Shown here: positions 11,089 to 25,094 of the stretch, one piece after another
How positions within the stretch are numbered: the stretch's first letter is position 1
How the letters are laid out: each line of letters begins with the position of its first letter
From: Chondrilla cf. caribensis
Taxonomy: Eukaryota > Porifera > Demospongiae > Chondrillida > Chondrillidae
Assembly (NCBI GenBank): GCA_964020155.1
Contig: OZ026547.1
Span: 4,991,509 to 5,055,508 of the forward strand
Reading direction: 5' to 3'
Length of the DNA: 64,000 bases
The notes under the pieces: model-generated
The model's input: only the letters and a program-made list of their open reading frames with translations
Database searches by the model: none
Told to the model about the DNA's origin: nothing
Translations under genes and position numbers: made by a program

Positions 11089-13868
11089 ATGGCTCCATGC
11101 ACTCAGGTCTTTCTACAAGTGGCTCTTTTGTTCTGTGTGGTGACTACCAGCATAGGCGTAGGAACCAGGGGTGCTGGGGGTGCTATAGCACCCCCACATT
11201 TTAAAGTTGTAGTTTAAAAAAGGAGAAAGGCTTAACTAAAAAGCCTCAGGCTCAGCTCGAGTTGATTTCTTTTTTTTCTAAATCAAAGAACCACATTCCA
11301 CAACAGTAACAATATATTCTCTAATATCTGCTGCTAATAATTACCTTCTCAACTTGACAAGAGACCAAAGGAAGCAAAAAAATTAAAAAACGAAATTATT
11401 GGCACTGGTAGATGCCATTTTAGTTATGAAGTCATGTGATTAGGTGCCATGATTTTAAGTTTAAATGGCTGCCAAACGTTCTAGTGTTAGTCGCCAGAGT
11501 TTGTTGAATTAATTTTGTTGCAAAGAAAGTGAATACAGACAGGCTGAATCATATCTTATTACTTAACACCTACAAATCTAGATTAGATGATTTGAATCTA
11601 TGCGAAATAGCTTCTTCATTCATTTCTGTCAATGAAAGAAAACAACACTATTTTGGTAGTATGAAATAACTAATGATTTGTTTTTCATTTGTGTGAATGA
11701 TTTGTACATACAAATGCATATCGGTATATTGTAAGCTGAATTATTGTTCATGATTATGCATATATCTACAGTTACTACTAGTACTGTGTGCACATGTGTC
11801 AAAGTTATGTACGGCCAACATACTACGTGTATATACAATGTGCATGTGGTCACATGTTCCAGCACCCCCACTACAAAATTGCTTCCTACACCTATGACCA
11901 GTATTGGGCATATCACTGATTGGCAAAAGGCATTTTCACAACTCGAAAACCTAGTGCATGTGCAACAAGAAGAAATCATGTCACTTCACCAAATGATAGA
12001 ACAGCTGGAGAAGAGACTAGAACCACTTGAGGCAAAAGGTGAGTTATGTGATGTTAACATACAACCTGTAGTCCTATCTCTTCAAATCCATTAGTCATAT
12101 AGTTTATGATTACACATCATTGTATGACATCCTTCAAATTCAAGAGTGGCAAAGAAGTACAATTGTGTGATGAATACCATACTACATGCTGAACATATAT
12201 GTGGTTAAGTGAGAAATAATGCATTCTGACAAATGAAAATGTGAAGATGAACACAGTGCAACTGCCCTTTTAAATGCCCCCATCAACAGCTCAACAATCA
12301 CTATACTTTGTTGACAGAAATCCAAAAAATGAAATTTGGGAACTGTTGCTTAGAGTATGAATTATTGGATTTTGCTGAAAAATTGCATTGAATCATATTG
12401 TGCCAGTTACACATAACCAATCACCATAGTTGCCAAAACATAGTTTGGTACTACATTTGGATCCCATTTACTGAGATCATCCATCATGCAGTGAATAATT
12501 TGCCATATATGACCTCAAAGTGACAGAAATAATGTTATGTCAAACCGCAAACAATGAAGCACATGATTATTCTTATCACAACTATAAACCAATTGCCATA
12601 CATGAAACCCATTGTACCTTAACTTATAACCCGTAAGAAGTTTTCAGAATTGTTGGCTGGATACATTAATTGTGCATAGCCATGAATAATCCAAGGATTG
12701 AATAATTGAATTTGAAGCATTACTCACGCTATGAGCACTATATTGCTGCATTTACCAGGATTCTGATTTTGGCTCCATAGTGATTATGCTTTGTTTCATT
12801 GGTGTACTCCTGCATTTCACATATTGAGGTAGCAATATCTATATGTATATGAATGATACTTGGCCTATCCTTTGATGTAACAAGAGAGGGGAATGTGTAA
12901 GCACATACAAAACAAGGCGTGGAGTACAGATTTACTTCTGTATAAGGGTGCTCCTGATTCAATGTACAAGTTTATTAATTAAACTATTTGTTGTGATCTA
13001 GCAATCACTTGTCACATTCCCATGAATTACTTTAATAAAATTCTCTCACAACAGATCATTATCACTATCTACCATTAACATTACTACAATATAAACATGA
13101 CACCACACCGAAAATAGAGTTGGTTGTCTAAGGGATCTTCACTAAGTATGTAACATTAATTTTCTACTGAATACAATAATTGCCAATACAATAAAATCAT
13201 CCTGGTATTTTGGATCACACAGACCTCTTTTTTCAGATAAACTTATAGAAAGAACTAAACGACAAGATAAATGCAATTGTCCACAAGGACTAAAAGGGGC
13301 TAGAGGAACACCAGGACTCAATGGGATGAATGGAACAAAGGGTGAAAAGGGAGACCCAGGGTCACGTGGGAAGAGGGGTGAAAGAGGAGAACTAGGACTG
13401 CCAGGAACTCCAGGACCCCAAGGATTAAATGGAACAAAAGGTGAACAAGGAGAAACAGGACAGCCGGGGAATGGTGCACAGAAAGGTGAACCAGGGTTGA
13501 AAGGAGACACAGGAGTGCCCGGACCACCAGGACTTAATGGTACAAAGGGAGAAAAAGGCAACTTAGGGAAACAAGGAGTTAATGGAACAAATGGTGAGCA
13601 AGGAGAGAAAGGACAACCAGGTAATGTTGGACAGAAAGGTGAACCAGGACTGAATGGAGACACAGGAGTGCCAGGACTTAATGGAACAAAAGGTGAACAA
13701 GGAGAAAAGGGACACACAGGAAGTGATGGGCAGAAAGGTGAACCAGGACTCAAAGGAGACTTAGGAGTTCCTGGACACAACGGGACAGATGGTATAAGAG
13801 GAATACCTGGAATGAAGGGTAATAGAGGAGAGCCAGCACTATGCCCTGAATATTGCGGAAATGGTTAA
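11089..13868 (+). pseudogene. Collagen-like gene B, exon 1 split by a transposon
   Basis: Exon 1 starts at 11089 and is interrupted after 11150 by a 746-bp element. It resumes at 11902 and ends at 12038, before GTGAGT. The two pieces without one target-site copy add up to exactly 199 nt, the family length. Exon 2 (13237-13868) is intact: furin-type site RTKR, C-x-C, Gly-X-Y with six N-G-T sequons, and a C-terminal CPEYC motif. Reading through the insert hits a stop soon after the signal peptide. A frame opening at 11744 inside the insert runs into the coiled coil but has no signal peptide. Compared with B', one Gly-X-Y glycine is Ala. Poly(A) signal AATAAA at 13976-13981. Probably non-functional unless an alternative first exon is used. 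Confidence 0.75.
11151..11896. mobile_element. Non-autonomous TIR DNA transposon in exon 1 of gene B
   Basis: The termini are inverted: CATAGGCGTAGGAA at the left, complement of TTCCTACACCTATG at the right, followed inside by G-rich/C-rich arms (GGGGTGCT... / ...AGCACCCCCA). Both ends are flanked by the 5-bp direct repeat ACCAG (11146-11150 and 11897-11901). The intact sister exon at 25452 lacks the element and has one ACCAG. No transposase frame was seen. The 5-bp duplication suggests a hAT-like element, but the family is not certain. Confidence 0.85.
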
Positions 13869-13984
13869 TCAGAACAAAATAGCAATAGGAACAACTCCAT
13901 TATAAGACTATACTGGATAATTGATTGATTATCTAACTAGTGATATGCTGATGTTGCATCTAAGTTGAATTGAAAAATAAATTG

Positions 13985-16900
13985 TTACAATAATTGGAAT
14001 TGCCAAAGATAACACACCCCATTGAAAGGCAAGAATAATGTCTGACACATAAACCTAAAAATGTAGACATAGAATTAGTCTAAACTACTGAACATTTAAT
14101 ATAAAATTATCATATAATTATTTTACAAAATTATTATGTTTCATATAATCAATGGCATAAGCATGCCAACCTAATAAAGTATAGGGTTTTACCAAACCCT
14201 GAAGTCAATGATATGTAGGTTTATTGTATTATAATTTTTGTGCTGTACATTAGTATTAACAACGATCCCATGTACTACATAGACATGCAAGAAATTAGAT
14301 TATCACTATGTGCTGTTTGACCCATTATTACAAATTTAAAATAATAATTACATAACTATATACAGTGTGTGTACATATTATACATATGAATATGCGTGAT
14401 TCTGTGTGCCTGTGGCTATTACATGTTGCAAGACCAGTGTATGGATGTGTTGTGGGCATGCATGTTTAAATTTGTCAGCAGCATGACATTGTGTGCTAAA
14501 CTGGAAAATTCATATTCAAAAACGTGATAGGATATGTGAAAGATCAAAATTGCTCAGTTACATAAAAATTAGTCATGCAAAAAATATTGAAAATGACAAG
14601 TCTTTGCATCTTATTCATAGCAGCAAAGAGTATAATGAAAACATTGGATAGGAGACAAGATTGGATCAAGTGATATATTAATATCAGGACACAACAGACG
14701 TAGAGATACATTATTTTGGTGAATGGGATATTTTAAGTTTAATGCTAATATAGAGCAACCAGACTGCAACTGATGGTGATCATGAGTAATTCAAAAAAGT
14801 TGGATTTAAGGCTCACGATGCATCGAATAATTTTAACAAAATTTCAATTTTGCATGTTTACTACGTATATTTGAAGCAAACAATCCAATATTATATTATT
14901 GTAGTGTAGACCTAGTTGTAGTAGTAGGGGTATCACTTCAATCTGCTGGTCACACATGGCCACAGTACGCAGTACTCATTGACTACAGTGACTGCTACCT
15001 TCTTACTTTTTCACAACAATCTAAAGTGCTGGAAATTAGGAAGTGTCATGTTTATATAACCATGCATGTCTGTCTGTTGTGGGTAAATTGCAGTTCACGA
15101 CTCATTTTATTTTAATGTGATTGTACACTCAAAACAAATCCATTTGTGGAAGGCAGAAGAAAATAACTTGTGTTTCTGAAGTTATGTAAACAATGAAATC
15201 GTCTATTTTGGGGACGGGTCACGAGCAGTCACATGATATTCACGTTTCTACAAGAACCGTCATAACAAAATTTGCGAAATTCCCGGTTAAAGAAACAACA
15301 TTCTCTTCTAAATCGCGCCAATAGGTAGATATAAGGAAGTGCATCGCCTCGAAGAAGTACTTTTGGCACTTATCGTGAGACTAGCTGTACAGAGATATCG
15401 TTGCGTAACAATGACATAAGGCTTAACTCGTGACATGCATGTGAATTGGATATATTGTATGTATCATTTCGAAATAAATGTACAAACTAATGAACAGTGT
15501 AATGCGTCAATTTGTTTCAACTATACTATATACATGTATACAGTGTCCTTTAGTTAATCTGATATGGGGGCAATTATAGGTCAACTGTACCATACAATGG
15601 TGAAACTTTGAATAAAATGGCAAATTCTTGTTCCACCACCTGGAGAGAGTAACTCCTCTACTGAAACATCAGTACTCTTCGCAAAGTTTGTACAGTGAGT
15701 CATTTATTTGTATATTTTGTAATGTTACATATGTACAGAGTTTGGGCTTATGTATAACGCCCATTATGTATGTACATGTGCATTATGAAAATCCACATAG
15801 GGCACTCTTTTTGCACAAACATAATATTATGCATTACCTAGATTGAATCTTGCTCTTTCTTTCATTTGACTAGGAAAGATGAAGCAGTATTATGCTCCTT
15901 ATTAGGAATAGCTTCCGTGACTTCAAATTCAATAGCAGGAGAGTTAGAACATTTCGGATTGACTTTTATTTTGATGTAACATTGAATCAAGAGGAAATTT
16001 ATATTGTCGCTTGCATAGAGTGAAGCTTCACGAGCTTCTCTATAGGATAAAATTGACATAATCAGAACTCTAAAATAGTCAGAATATTGTACAACTGCTG
16101 AAGTTATAATAATAGGGTACGGTTATGGTATTCGTGACAGTTTAAGGCATGGTTTTTGGGGTGATTTCTTTCTTGTGTTCCACACCTAGTATTGGACCCA
16201 ATATTTTCCCTCTGCTTTCATTCACTTCACCAGTAGTATACATCCACAACAAATAGTCTTTGAGGTCAATGAACGTAGGGTTTGTCGATTGTATCCTGCA
16301 TCATCTACTGTCCTTGCAACTCTAGCTTGCCTTATTAAGCTTATTGGCTGTATTTTTACTATTGCATAATCTTGTCCTACTGCCTGTCTCAATATTGTAA
16401 AATTGTACAATAAATGTAATATTCATATGTTCCAATTACCATTGATGCTACTGCATGACACCTTGTAATGTTTGGAACCATTTTCTCCGCTGAGAGCAAC
16501 AGTCTACTTATATTATTATTATAACTCCATTGCAATGGGAACGTAATATGTTCCCAAATGCCAAGAGTACAAGGTCAATGCAAATAATATGGTCAGTTGT
16601 ACAACCACACATTCCGAGGTACAATATGTATGTCATCTGAAACAGTTTATGGCTAGGTACCCTGCAAATATATGTACTCCTGTTACAGATTGTGTTTATT
16701 AAATTTAAATTTGGTGAATGTAATAGTTATCGGACAATAAACAAACTTCAACTTGCTAATATAATGCTTATGTAATATAGTCTACATTCAATTATTGCTT
16801 CATTTGCTTGCATATATTAATAATGATTTTATAAATAGTATTACATTACAGCAGTCTGGCTAATGGTTGTGATGAGTCATTAATTGTTATTTATATCATC

Positions 16901-17480
16901 CATCATGGAATGCAGAATACAGAATACAGCAACATGCATACGAAATAAATAACAATGTACATATTTCGTTAGGGTCTGGTGTGTGTGGCATACTGGCAGT
17001 CAAAATAAACATTGCTAATTATTAATTGTTACTAGAGATAGATCTTTAATATTATGGTTGTGTTGAATGCTATCCTTTACGGTGTTATTATTCCTGTGAC
17101 AATGGTTCTTTGTTGTACACATGTGAATTATTATTATTGAGATCTGAACAGCGAAGTGAACTCGTTTCGAACAATATAGTACAGTGTGTGTGCTTCGTGG
17201 TATGTATAAGTGCATGTACACATACAAACATGTACACCTGGTAAGTGAATGGTGTTTGCATACTTGCCAGACCGCATGTACGAGTGTAAAAACAAAAGGA
17301 TACAAAATGACTCCTATCTATGTAAGACACTCATAAAAGTCTTATCTACACTACATGTGCTTAGATCTTGTAGCATGGAACGAAAAAAATGTACAGATGC
17401 AGAAACTGCAATACATAAATAATTATTAAAGACAACTTTTATATTATGTTGACATCACCATATAGAATTGGCTATTAGAA
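13985..17480. other. Intergenic, gene B to gene C
   Basis: Nearly identical to 28090-31570 in unit 2. It contains a block near 15480-15600 (AATGTACAAACTAATGAACA, then ATACATGTATACAGTGTCC) that is also found downstream of C at 23640-23760, evidence of older B/C homology. Small minus-strand open frames at 15862-16059 and 16222-16410 are kept in both copies. The duplication is too young for that to be informative, and I recognise no domain. Confidence 0.5.
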
Positions 17481-17902
17481 GAGAAAGCAGGTCCACAAGA
17501 ACCTCCTGCAAAATATATTTAAGCAAAAGGACCACAAGAACCTCGTCCACTTGATTGATAACTAGGTGCTGTTGAAGTTAACGGAACTACTAGAATCAAC
17601 ATCCAGGAGAACTAGGAGATGTGGAGACATTGGATTATTGCTTTGTATGGGTGAAGCCATATAATAAGTTAATCAAATTGTGGGAAGACATACAGTTATT
17701 AAATTAGTAAAGCATGCCTACATAGCTAAATCAATTATAATGGACAATAGTAAGTCATGCAAGTATAACACGTTCATAAGGTAAGTCAGAAGGTCACTGG
17801 AAAATGGAGAAATGCAGGTGAGGCAGGCAATACAATTGTAATAAACACCAAGATAAACACATATATTAACACATAGATCCCTGAATGTACACATGCACAG
17901 AG

Positions 17903-18222
<320 letters not shown>

Positions 18223-18234
18223 ACACCTCAATTG

Positions 18235-18465
18235 AATCTACTTGTTTATTCTATAGCAAAATTTCTAAGGATTCAAGTATGGGGTCCTCATATCCATTCC
18301 CATTCTCTGTCCCACATACTAGATATTCATGGAGCATAGCATAGATATACACAATGAATATCATTGAAAATGGGCCTGTCCTACCATGTCTTACATAACA
18401 CATTTAGCTGATTGTTCTATTGTGGTCACCACAAACTAGCACTGGCATTGACCGGAGCTACAGTT
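18235..18465 (+). promoter_or_regulatory. Gene C 5' region with TGTGGTCACCACA palindrome
   Basis: After the CA array come CTAAGGATTC, ATTCATGGAGCA, CAATGAATATCATT, GGGCCTG and the palindrome at 18421-18433. The palindrome ends 32 bp before the ATG, about one helical turn closer than in A, B and D. Confidence 0.6.
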
Positions 18466-21400
18466 ATGTCTCAAAGCATTCAGGTCTTAGTACATGTGGC
18501 TGTTTTGGTTTGTGTGGTGTCCACCAGTATTGGGGGTATCACTGATTTTGAAGAGAAAATTTCACAACTTGAAAACAAAGTGAAAGTGTCTCAAGAAGAA
18601 CTCAAGTCACTTCACCAGATGATTAAACAGCTGGAGAAGAGACTAGAACCACTTGAAGCACAAGGTGAGTTTGAAGAAATACAAAATGAATAACAAATAC
18701 AACCTGCATTTCCTAACCCTAAGCATTTCTTACTCTTCATGTCCACTAGTCAGGCATACCTCCTTTTGACTACCACGAGAGTTAACGCATGTTGTCACTC
18801 TATGTTGCAAGTGGTAAAAAGGTACACTACTAAAATGACCATCTTATGTGTACTACTGCCTGAAAAACTAGGGCTTTGTGGTTTGACAGGCATATAGTGA
18901 TTCCATACGGTTCATTTGGCATCTCTTCCTCTGTTTTTTGGATTGTTGTTCAGATGGTCTTATCCAAAAAATATTGGACCTCGGTTGCAGGCTCTCCTTC
19001 TAATGAATTTTGTTGCTTTCCCTTTGTGGAAAACCTGTAGGCTTCGGTACCACTCTCACCATGTAGAGTTTAAACAAATATTGACAAAAATTCCACCCTG
19101 TCCAAACCTTATTTTTGGAGTGGTTTGCTCATCATCTTGCAGTCCTTTTCATGTAATCAGTGGATATCATTTTTTGCAATTGATTCAAACTTGAACCATG
19201 ATAGTTAAAACATTTCTCGAGCTATAAGAACTTGTTTGGTTACATCTACCAATAATTCCTTATCTGACTGCAAAATGCATTTTATTAGTAGACTTTCTCA
19301 CCAACTACCTATAGTATACTCCCGAAATTTGTATATCAAGGTAGCAATTCCTATACATACACGGACGTCTTTTCTAATTCTATGTAACATCTAGTCCCAG
19401 TATATACAAGGCGATTAGAAGCGCATACGAAACTACAGAGTATATAATAGCAGTAGGATACATAGGAGGTACTTTTGACTCAGAGTGCATATAGCATTAA
19501 ATACTAGATGTGTTTAGCAAGGAATTAGAAAGAGATTAATGTCGTGGGCCTGCCATTCACCATCCAGATTCAATTAGCTACCATTTTGAGGTACTCCACA
19601 AATTCCTTCTTATACTATTCATTGAAAATGTTTGTATCATCCACCTTTTGCATGCAAGAGATAATTAAGTTACATAGGTGTGTATTTTGGGCAGATCTCC
19701 CGCTAAATAATATCATGTGTGTAGTCTTGAAAATAAAATAACATAATCATTATTATTTTCTCATAATTGTAATTGATTGTGAAAATCGACATAGCATTGC
19801 TGCCCATTTAGGTGTCCCCAACAACTAAGCAGTTGGAAAATTTATAAAATTCTTGGAAATATTTACGTGGGTTCGTTGAGGCCAATCCATGCATCTAACA
19901 AGATAGAAACTCCCAATTTTCTTCCTATGGAACACATCATTGAATTATCTCACAGAAAGTTGCAATATGACGACATAAATAGGCTGATCATGTCCAAAGC
20001 ATTAATCTACGTTTCGATGTCCAAATTTCAACAGTGAACTGGGATACATTCATTTTACATCAAGTGCAGTATAATAGTAAACCCTTTAGCAGTCACAAGC
20101 CACGCAAGGACGCTCGCTCAGATAACCCAGTCACCTGCACTATAATACATTTTCATTTAATAGGGTGAATATTATAAATAGCTTATACCACGTATATAAA
20201 GGTATTTGCACAGCTTGATGAAAATGTGATTTATATGAAGTGGTTTTTAGCAGAGAAAAATTGCATTTTGCAAAAGAAAAATATGTGGGAATACACGGAA
20301 AATATGACAAAAGCACAAAATTGGCAGATACTTGAAACTTATCAAATTATACCAAAATTCTGCTTGATACGGACCTCTCATATTACACCATAAATGCTTC
20401 AATCAATAATAAAGTAGGACGAATAAGCTCGATTTTCATCATTCAAACATACCAAATAGAAAAAAAATCGCCTTAAATGTCCAATATATCCTTATACATA
20501 TAAACCGTTCCATAAACAGGATAAACAGCATTTTGTCAAAGCCCTTCCAACACAGAAGGGAGTACCAGCTTCATTAAGGATGAAACACTATTGCAACATT
20601 GTTGAAAGGCCCCGTTTCAATGCATTTTATGTTAAACAGAGCCTTTGAACAATGATTCAATATTGTATACTACTTGATGAAAGCAGGATATTCCCCTTGT
20701 GCAATTTGCCGCTCGAGGTACAAGTTTCAAAATGTCTCAGGGATATGTGGAAACTAATATTCTATATTGAACAAACTATATGCCATAATCAATAATTATT
20801 AAAATACTATAACCATGACGCTAATGGAAATTATTATAGACTTATTATTGTTTCCCGACAGATAAACTTTTGGAAAGAACTAGACGACAAGATATGTGCA
20901 CTTGTCCGGCTGGACTAAAAGGGAATAGAGGAACACCAGGACTAAATGGGATAAATGGAACAAAGGGTGAAATAGGAGACCCCGGGCCACATGGGGAGAG
21001 GGGTGAAAAAGGAGAGCTAGGACTGCCAGGACCTCCAGGACCCCAAGGACTGCAAGGCATTAACGGAACAAAAGGTGAAAAGGGAGGAAAAGGACAACAA
21101 GGGGATGTTGGACAGAAAGGTGAACCAGGACTGAAAGGGGTCACAGGAGTGAAAGGACTTAATGGAACAGAAGGTGAACGTGGGGAAATAGGACAACCAG
21201 GGAAAGATGGACAGAAAGGTGAACCAGGATTGAAAGGGTACACAGGCATGCCAGGACTTAATGGAACAAAAGGTGAACGAGGGGAAATAGGACAACCAGG
21301 GAAAGATGGACAGAAAGGTGAACCAGGATTGAAAGGGTACACAGGCATGCCAGGACTTAATGGAACAAAAGGTGAACGAGGGGAAATAGGACAACCAGGG

Positions 21401-21574
21401 AATGTTGGAAAGAGAGGTGAACCAGGACCAAAAGGAGCGCAAGGTCCAAGAGGATACAAAGGAAAGCGAGGGAGTAAGGGGGAGCCAGGACTTAAGGGAA
21501 CTCAAGGAGAAAAGTGTGACAGAGATGCACAACGGACACAATGTTCTGAGCAACCAGGATTTGGTAGTGGTTAA
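18466..21574 (+). CDS. Collagen-like secreted protein, gene C (2 exons)
   Basis: Exons are 18466-18664 and 20862-21574 (phase-1 intron of 2,197 nt); the product is about 303 aa. Residues 1-23 are a signal peptide. Residues about 25-65 are a coiled coil rich in Leu/Ile heptads. The furin-type site is RTRR at 72-75, with C79-T-C81 next. The Gly-X-Y region is built from 33-residue (99-bp) units of the type G-L-N-G-T-K-G-E-R-G-E-I-G-Q-P-G, giving five N-G-T sequons. The tail after the triple helix holds two cysteines (EKCDRD and TQCSEQ). Poly(A) signal AATAAA at 21625-21630. Role inferred as extracellular matrix; no C-terminal globular domain. Confidence 0.87.
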
Positions 21575-21679
21575 AACGTAACAAATGTATGGATTATCAA
21601 CAAATGCATGAAAATCACATTTCCAATAAATACAATGAATGAAAAAGAACATCAATCTCTACTACTGGAAAAAATATTA

Positions 21680-23760
21680 GAATGTTTGTAATAGGTCGTA
21701 TAATAAGTATTAAATTATGCATAAGATATTCATACATTTATTATGTGGATACCCATAAGTAATGAAGTGGTAAACTGAAAAGCTGTACAATAATTGAGTT
21801 CGGTAATGTATTTTCTTTCAGCAATAATTGAATGGAGTTCATAGTAGCTAATAATAATAATAATAATAATATGCGACACACATACTTAAAATCACGCAGA
21901 GATACAAAACATATTATTAGTCTGTTCAAAGAAAATTTACATTCTTATAGCATTATAATTATCTTTTATGATCATAATATAAGCATGCCAATGTACATCA
22001 TCCACTGCAAGTTGATCTATAGCAGCTATGAACTAAATGACATGTTGCTAGTATACAATAACTGAAGAATCTATGGGTTGGGTTCAAACTATAAACAGTT
22101 AAACAGAACATGACTATCTCTTTCAATGAATTACACTCTTTATACTGATCATAATTTATAATTCCACTTACTATCCTATAGACAATAATACTGTATGACT
22201 TATAGAGTTCTTGTTTTGCCATGAAATTTTACTTAATTTAACATGATATTTTATTCTCACTATTTAAAACATACGAGCAATGAATACAACATTAAAGCAA
22301 AAAATTGACAATGAAGTGGTGAGTTTTACATGAAATCAAATGTGAGTGCGTCTGTGCGAGAGTTGAAAGATGCATATGAAAAATTGAATTAGTACATGCA
22401 AATATATTTGGGTAAATGTACAGTACTTTCAGTAAAAAACTGAACGTACTACGGGTATACCCGTACCTGTTTTTTAACCATACGTACAATGATACGTCAT
22501 AATTCTTGCACAATGTCGGTGTAAATAGATCCCACGAGACAAAAAAATGGCTTATTCGATCGAGTGCTAAGCTTTCAGAAAAGGAGGATTAGCACGGAAT
22601 ATTCGAAATTAGATGGTTTTCTAACAAAGCTCGTCTCTACCTTACCGAGTGGTTTTCTGATGGGTAGGATGTTTCCAATGGACTTCACTCTTATCACAAA
22701 AGAAGGTTTCTGGATTTCAAAAGGGCACTTGAGGTCTGCATTTCTTTCGATTATTGCTTTATCTAAAAATTAAACTAGCTGTATGTAGCACGTAGATATC
22801 AACACGTAGGTAAGCTGTACTTTACATGTCCATTCATCCGTTGGCAACCCGTAGTACGTTCACTTTTTTACTGAAAGTACCGTACATTGTACATAATATG
22901 CCCTTGCTTTCTATACTTAAGACAACCTATATACTTCAAATGCTCCAACAACAGTGTGAACCCAAAGCACCGGGGTATAAAGACTCACCAGTATTCACTA
23001 GTATTTAGTATAACATGTTATTTTATATACCTTCCAATTATTATTTAACAGTACTGGATTTTGTGTGATTTGTTATGCATTTCTATCAGCTGCTTCATAA
23101 ATTTACAGTAAACAAGCACAACTCCAATTAGGGTCACCAAATTTGGTAACCCTACCCAGGTAGAGTCAACTATTTAGTGACCCTTACATGCCCACTTAAC
23201 AAACAATTGAGCATAATTTGTAACATTTTAGGACATTGTGCAGACATGAGTCTGTGTTGACTGTAAAGTGGTCAATTGTTGATATGTCCATAATAAGATA
23301 TCAGCTGGAATTCAGTCAAATTATGTGTCAACATGTTATTGGCTTCCTCATTTTGAGCCAGTTTAGGCCAATAACTAGATTCATCACTTGAGAATTGACA
23401 TAAACAAGCAATGTTTACTGTTTCTATCTGATAATGTCATAACACAGCTGCAAATCTGTATAACAGTTAAATAATAATTGGACAGCATATAAAATAACCT
23501 GTTGTATATAAAATACAAAGGAATGAACGTTGTAATGTATTAATATCTTGTCCACTACTCGTGTATAGTGTCCCTGTGTTTTCCTGATAAAAGGGCATTG
23601 CAACTGGGGGTACTGTACAACACTGAATCCTTGAAATGAATGTACAAACTAATGAACAGTGTAATGCATTGATTTCTTGTCCACTATTATATACATGTGT
23701 ATAGTGTCCTTTATGTATCCTCTATAGGAGCACTTTGCCCGACTGTAACAATGTAACCTT
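21680..23760. other. 3' flank of gene C, no supported gene
   Basis: This contains an (AAT)n tract at 21842-21871 that is longer than in C' (36594-36612). A segment near 22200-22450 is also found, more diverged, upstream of E (49750-49980) and F (60405-60620). A ~500-bp stretch at 23013-23516 is missing from unit 2, where the flanking TATA-containing sequence is joined directly. That stretch has weak likeness to the dispersed repeat of the gene A intron. Confidence 0.5.
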
Positions 23761-23799
23761 AAGTTAATAGGCACAGTCTTGTTCTGTCTTGCCACTGTG

Positions 23800-24645
23800 G
23801 GAATCCATATGTCAAGTGTCCTGGATACAGAGACTCATCAACAACAAAGCGAACTGGCAGGTCCTCGTGCAAAAGATTTTGGCGTATTTGCATAAGCATC
23901 ATCGATTCAACAGTTTCTGTGAGATTGTTAGCAGACTATTCGCATTCTGTTTCTGAATCGTGGAGTAGCCTTCTTCTGGATTACTGCCATAGGATGATAA
24001 AACTGGATTCAGCCACTTTAGTAGGATATCGAGAGCAGTACTATTGAAGCCGGGTACAGGTGCAAATCATTGCTATTCAATAAACAAACATCCAATTTTT
24101 TTGAGGCTGCATTAAAAGAAGCTTCGCCTGTTGTTGCAAGTGTTAATTCAGATTGTGTGAAGATGCATTCATCTGTACCAACTGCGTTATTTCTGAATCA
24201 ACATTGGGGGTTGAATATGATGCTTCACTTTGATAGGTGCTACATCCTGGCATATCTTCAAAGTCGAATCGAGACTTAATATCTACTTTTCTAGCTTGGT
24301 GTGGCTTCTTCAAGAATGGTCCTCTGTGATACTCTAAGCTTTTTGGAGACATTACTAAAGATGTTCGAGTGAAGTACTTGGAGTTTCTGTTAAGTGTCTT
24401 CCTGTTTAGACCGACAAAGTTGGTTTAGTTTACAACAGTCTCCAGTTGGCTTCCACAGTTTTCCACCCTCCGCTAATGGTGACATATTGATCCTGGAAAT
24501 CGTCTTCTTCTTGATATCTTCAACCATTAATACGATGCTGTGTAATGCAAGAATGTTGGCCAATTTAGGGCAATCTGTAAAACAAAAATTGCTACATCCA
24601 CAGACTAACATAGCATCCATGTCCTGGGGACATCTACCCTTATGA
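23800..24645 (-). pseudogene. Decayed transposase-like gene, unit 1 copy
   Basis: Minus-strand coding-like segments follow each other in different frames: MDAMLVCGCSNFC... (24620-24390), MSPKSLEYHRGPFLKK... (24352-24143) and, below 24070, a stretch with LLTISQKLL and then RQNLLHEDLPVRF. The last part resembles the helix-turn-helix found before the DDE domain in several animal transposases (HTH_Tnp_4 type). At least two frameshifts, one in an A-run and one from 5 extra bases near 23909, break it. The family assignment is tentative. Confidence 0.4.
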
Positions 24646-24956
24646 TTAGAGCAACTCCAAAAGCAGCACTGTCATTTAGACTTTGTGAATGGCAATAAAA
24701 CAAAATCTTCGCTTTACTTTGCCAAATAATAAAGGAGGAAGAATGTTGACAGTGATGGTGATGGTGGTGATGAAAGTGATAAAAGTATACGTACAAGTTT
24801 GGGAGAGAATATTTCAGGCACTGCATGTCATTGCTAGTAATGCTTGGCATTACATATTTATGTGTACTGATCACACATTATCATCATTAATAATGTGTAG
24901 AATTGCAAATTAGCAGACATAGATCTCCAAATGTACACATGCATGCACACACGCAA

Positions 24957-24960
24957 GCAT

Positions 24961-25025
<65 letters not shown>

Positions 25026-25062
25026 CGCACAACACACACAAACACACACACACACAAACAAC
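24957..25062. repeat. (CA)n microsatellite upstream of gene B'
   Basis: A CA tract with a CAAACACGCACAACACACAC spacer, about 400 bp upstream of the B' start. Confidence 0.9.
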
Positions 25063-25094
25063 AAGACACATCAAAACCCACACATGTGAATTAA

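Noticed and set aside
15862..16410. Minus-strand frames between B and C, repeated at 29981-30178
   Set aside because: Kept only in the young duplicate; no recognisable protein features. Left as a note, not a gene.
18916..19194. 92-codon frame in the gene C intron, identical in C' (33559-33837)
   Set aside because: The identity is explained by the recent duplication. No domain, no splice context, hydrophobic low-complexity look.
20845..21459. Minus-strand Pro/Ser-rich frames opposite the collagen exons (also 13142-13780, 27248-27886, 35498-36211, 41248-41799)
   Set aside because: Antisense shadows of Gly-X-Y codons (GGA CCA / AAA GGT). The sense frame has splice sites, signal peptide and family conservation.
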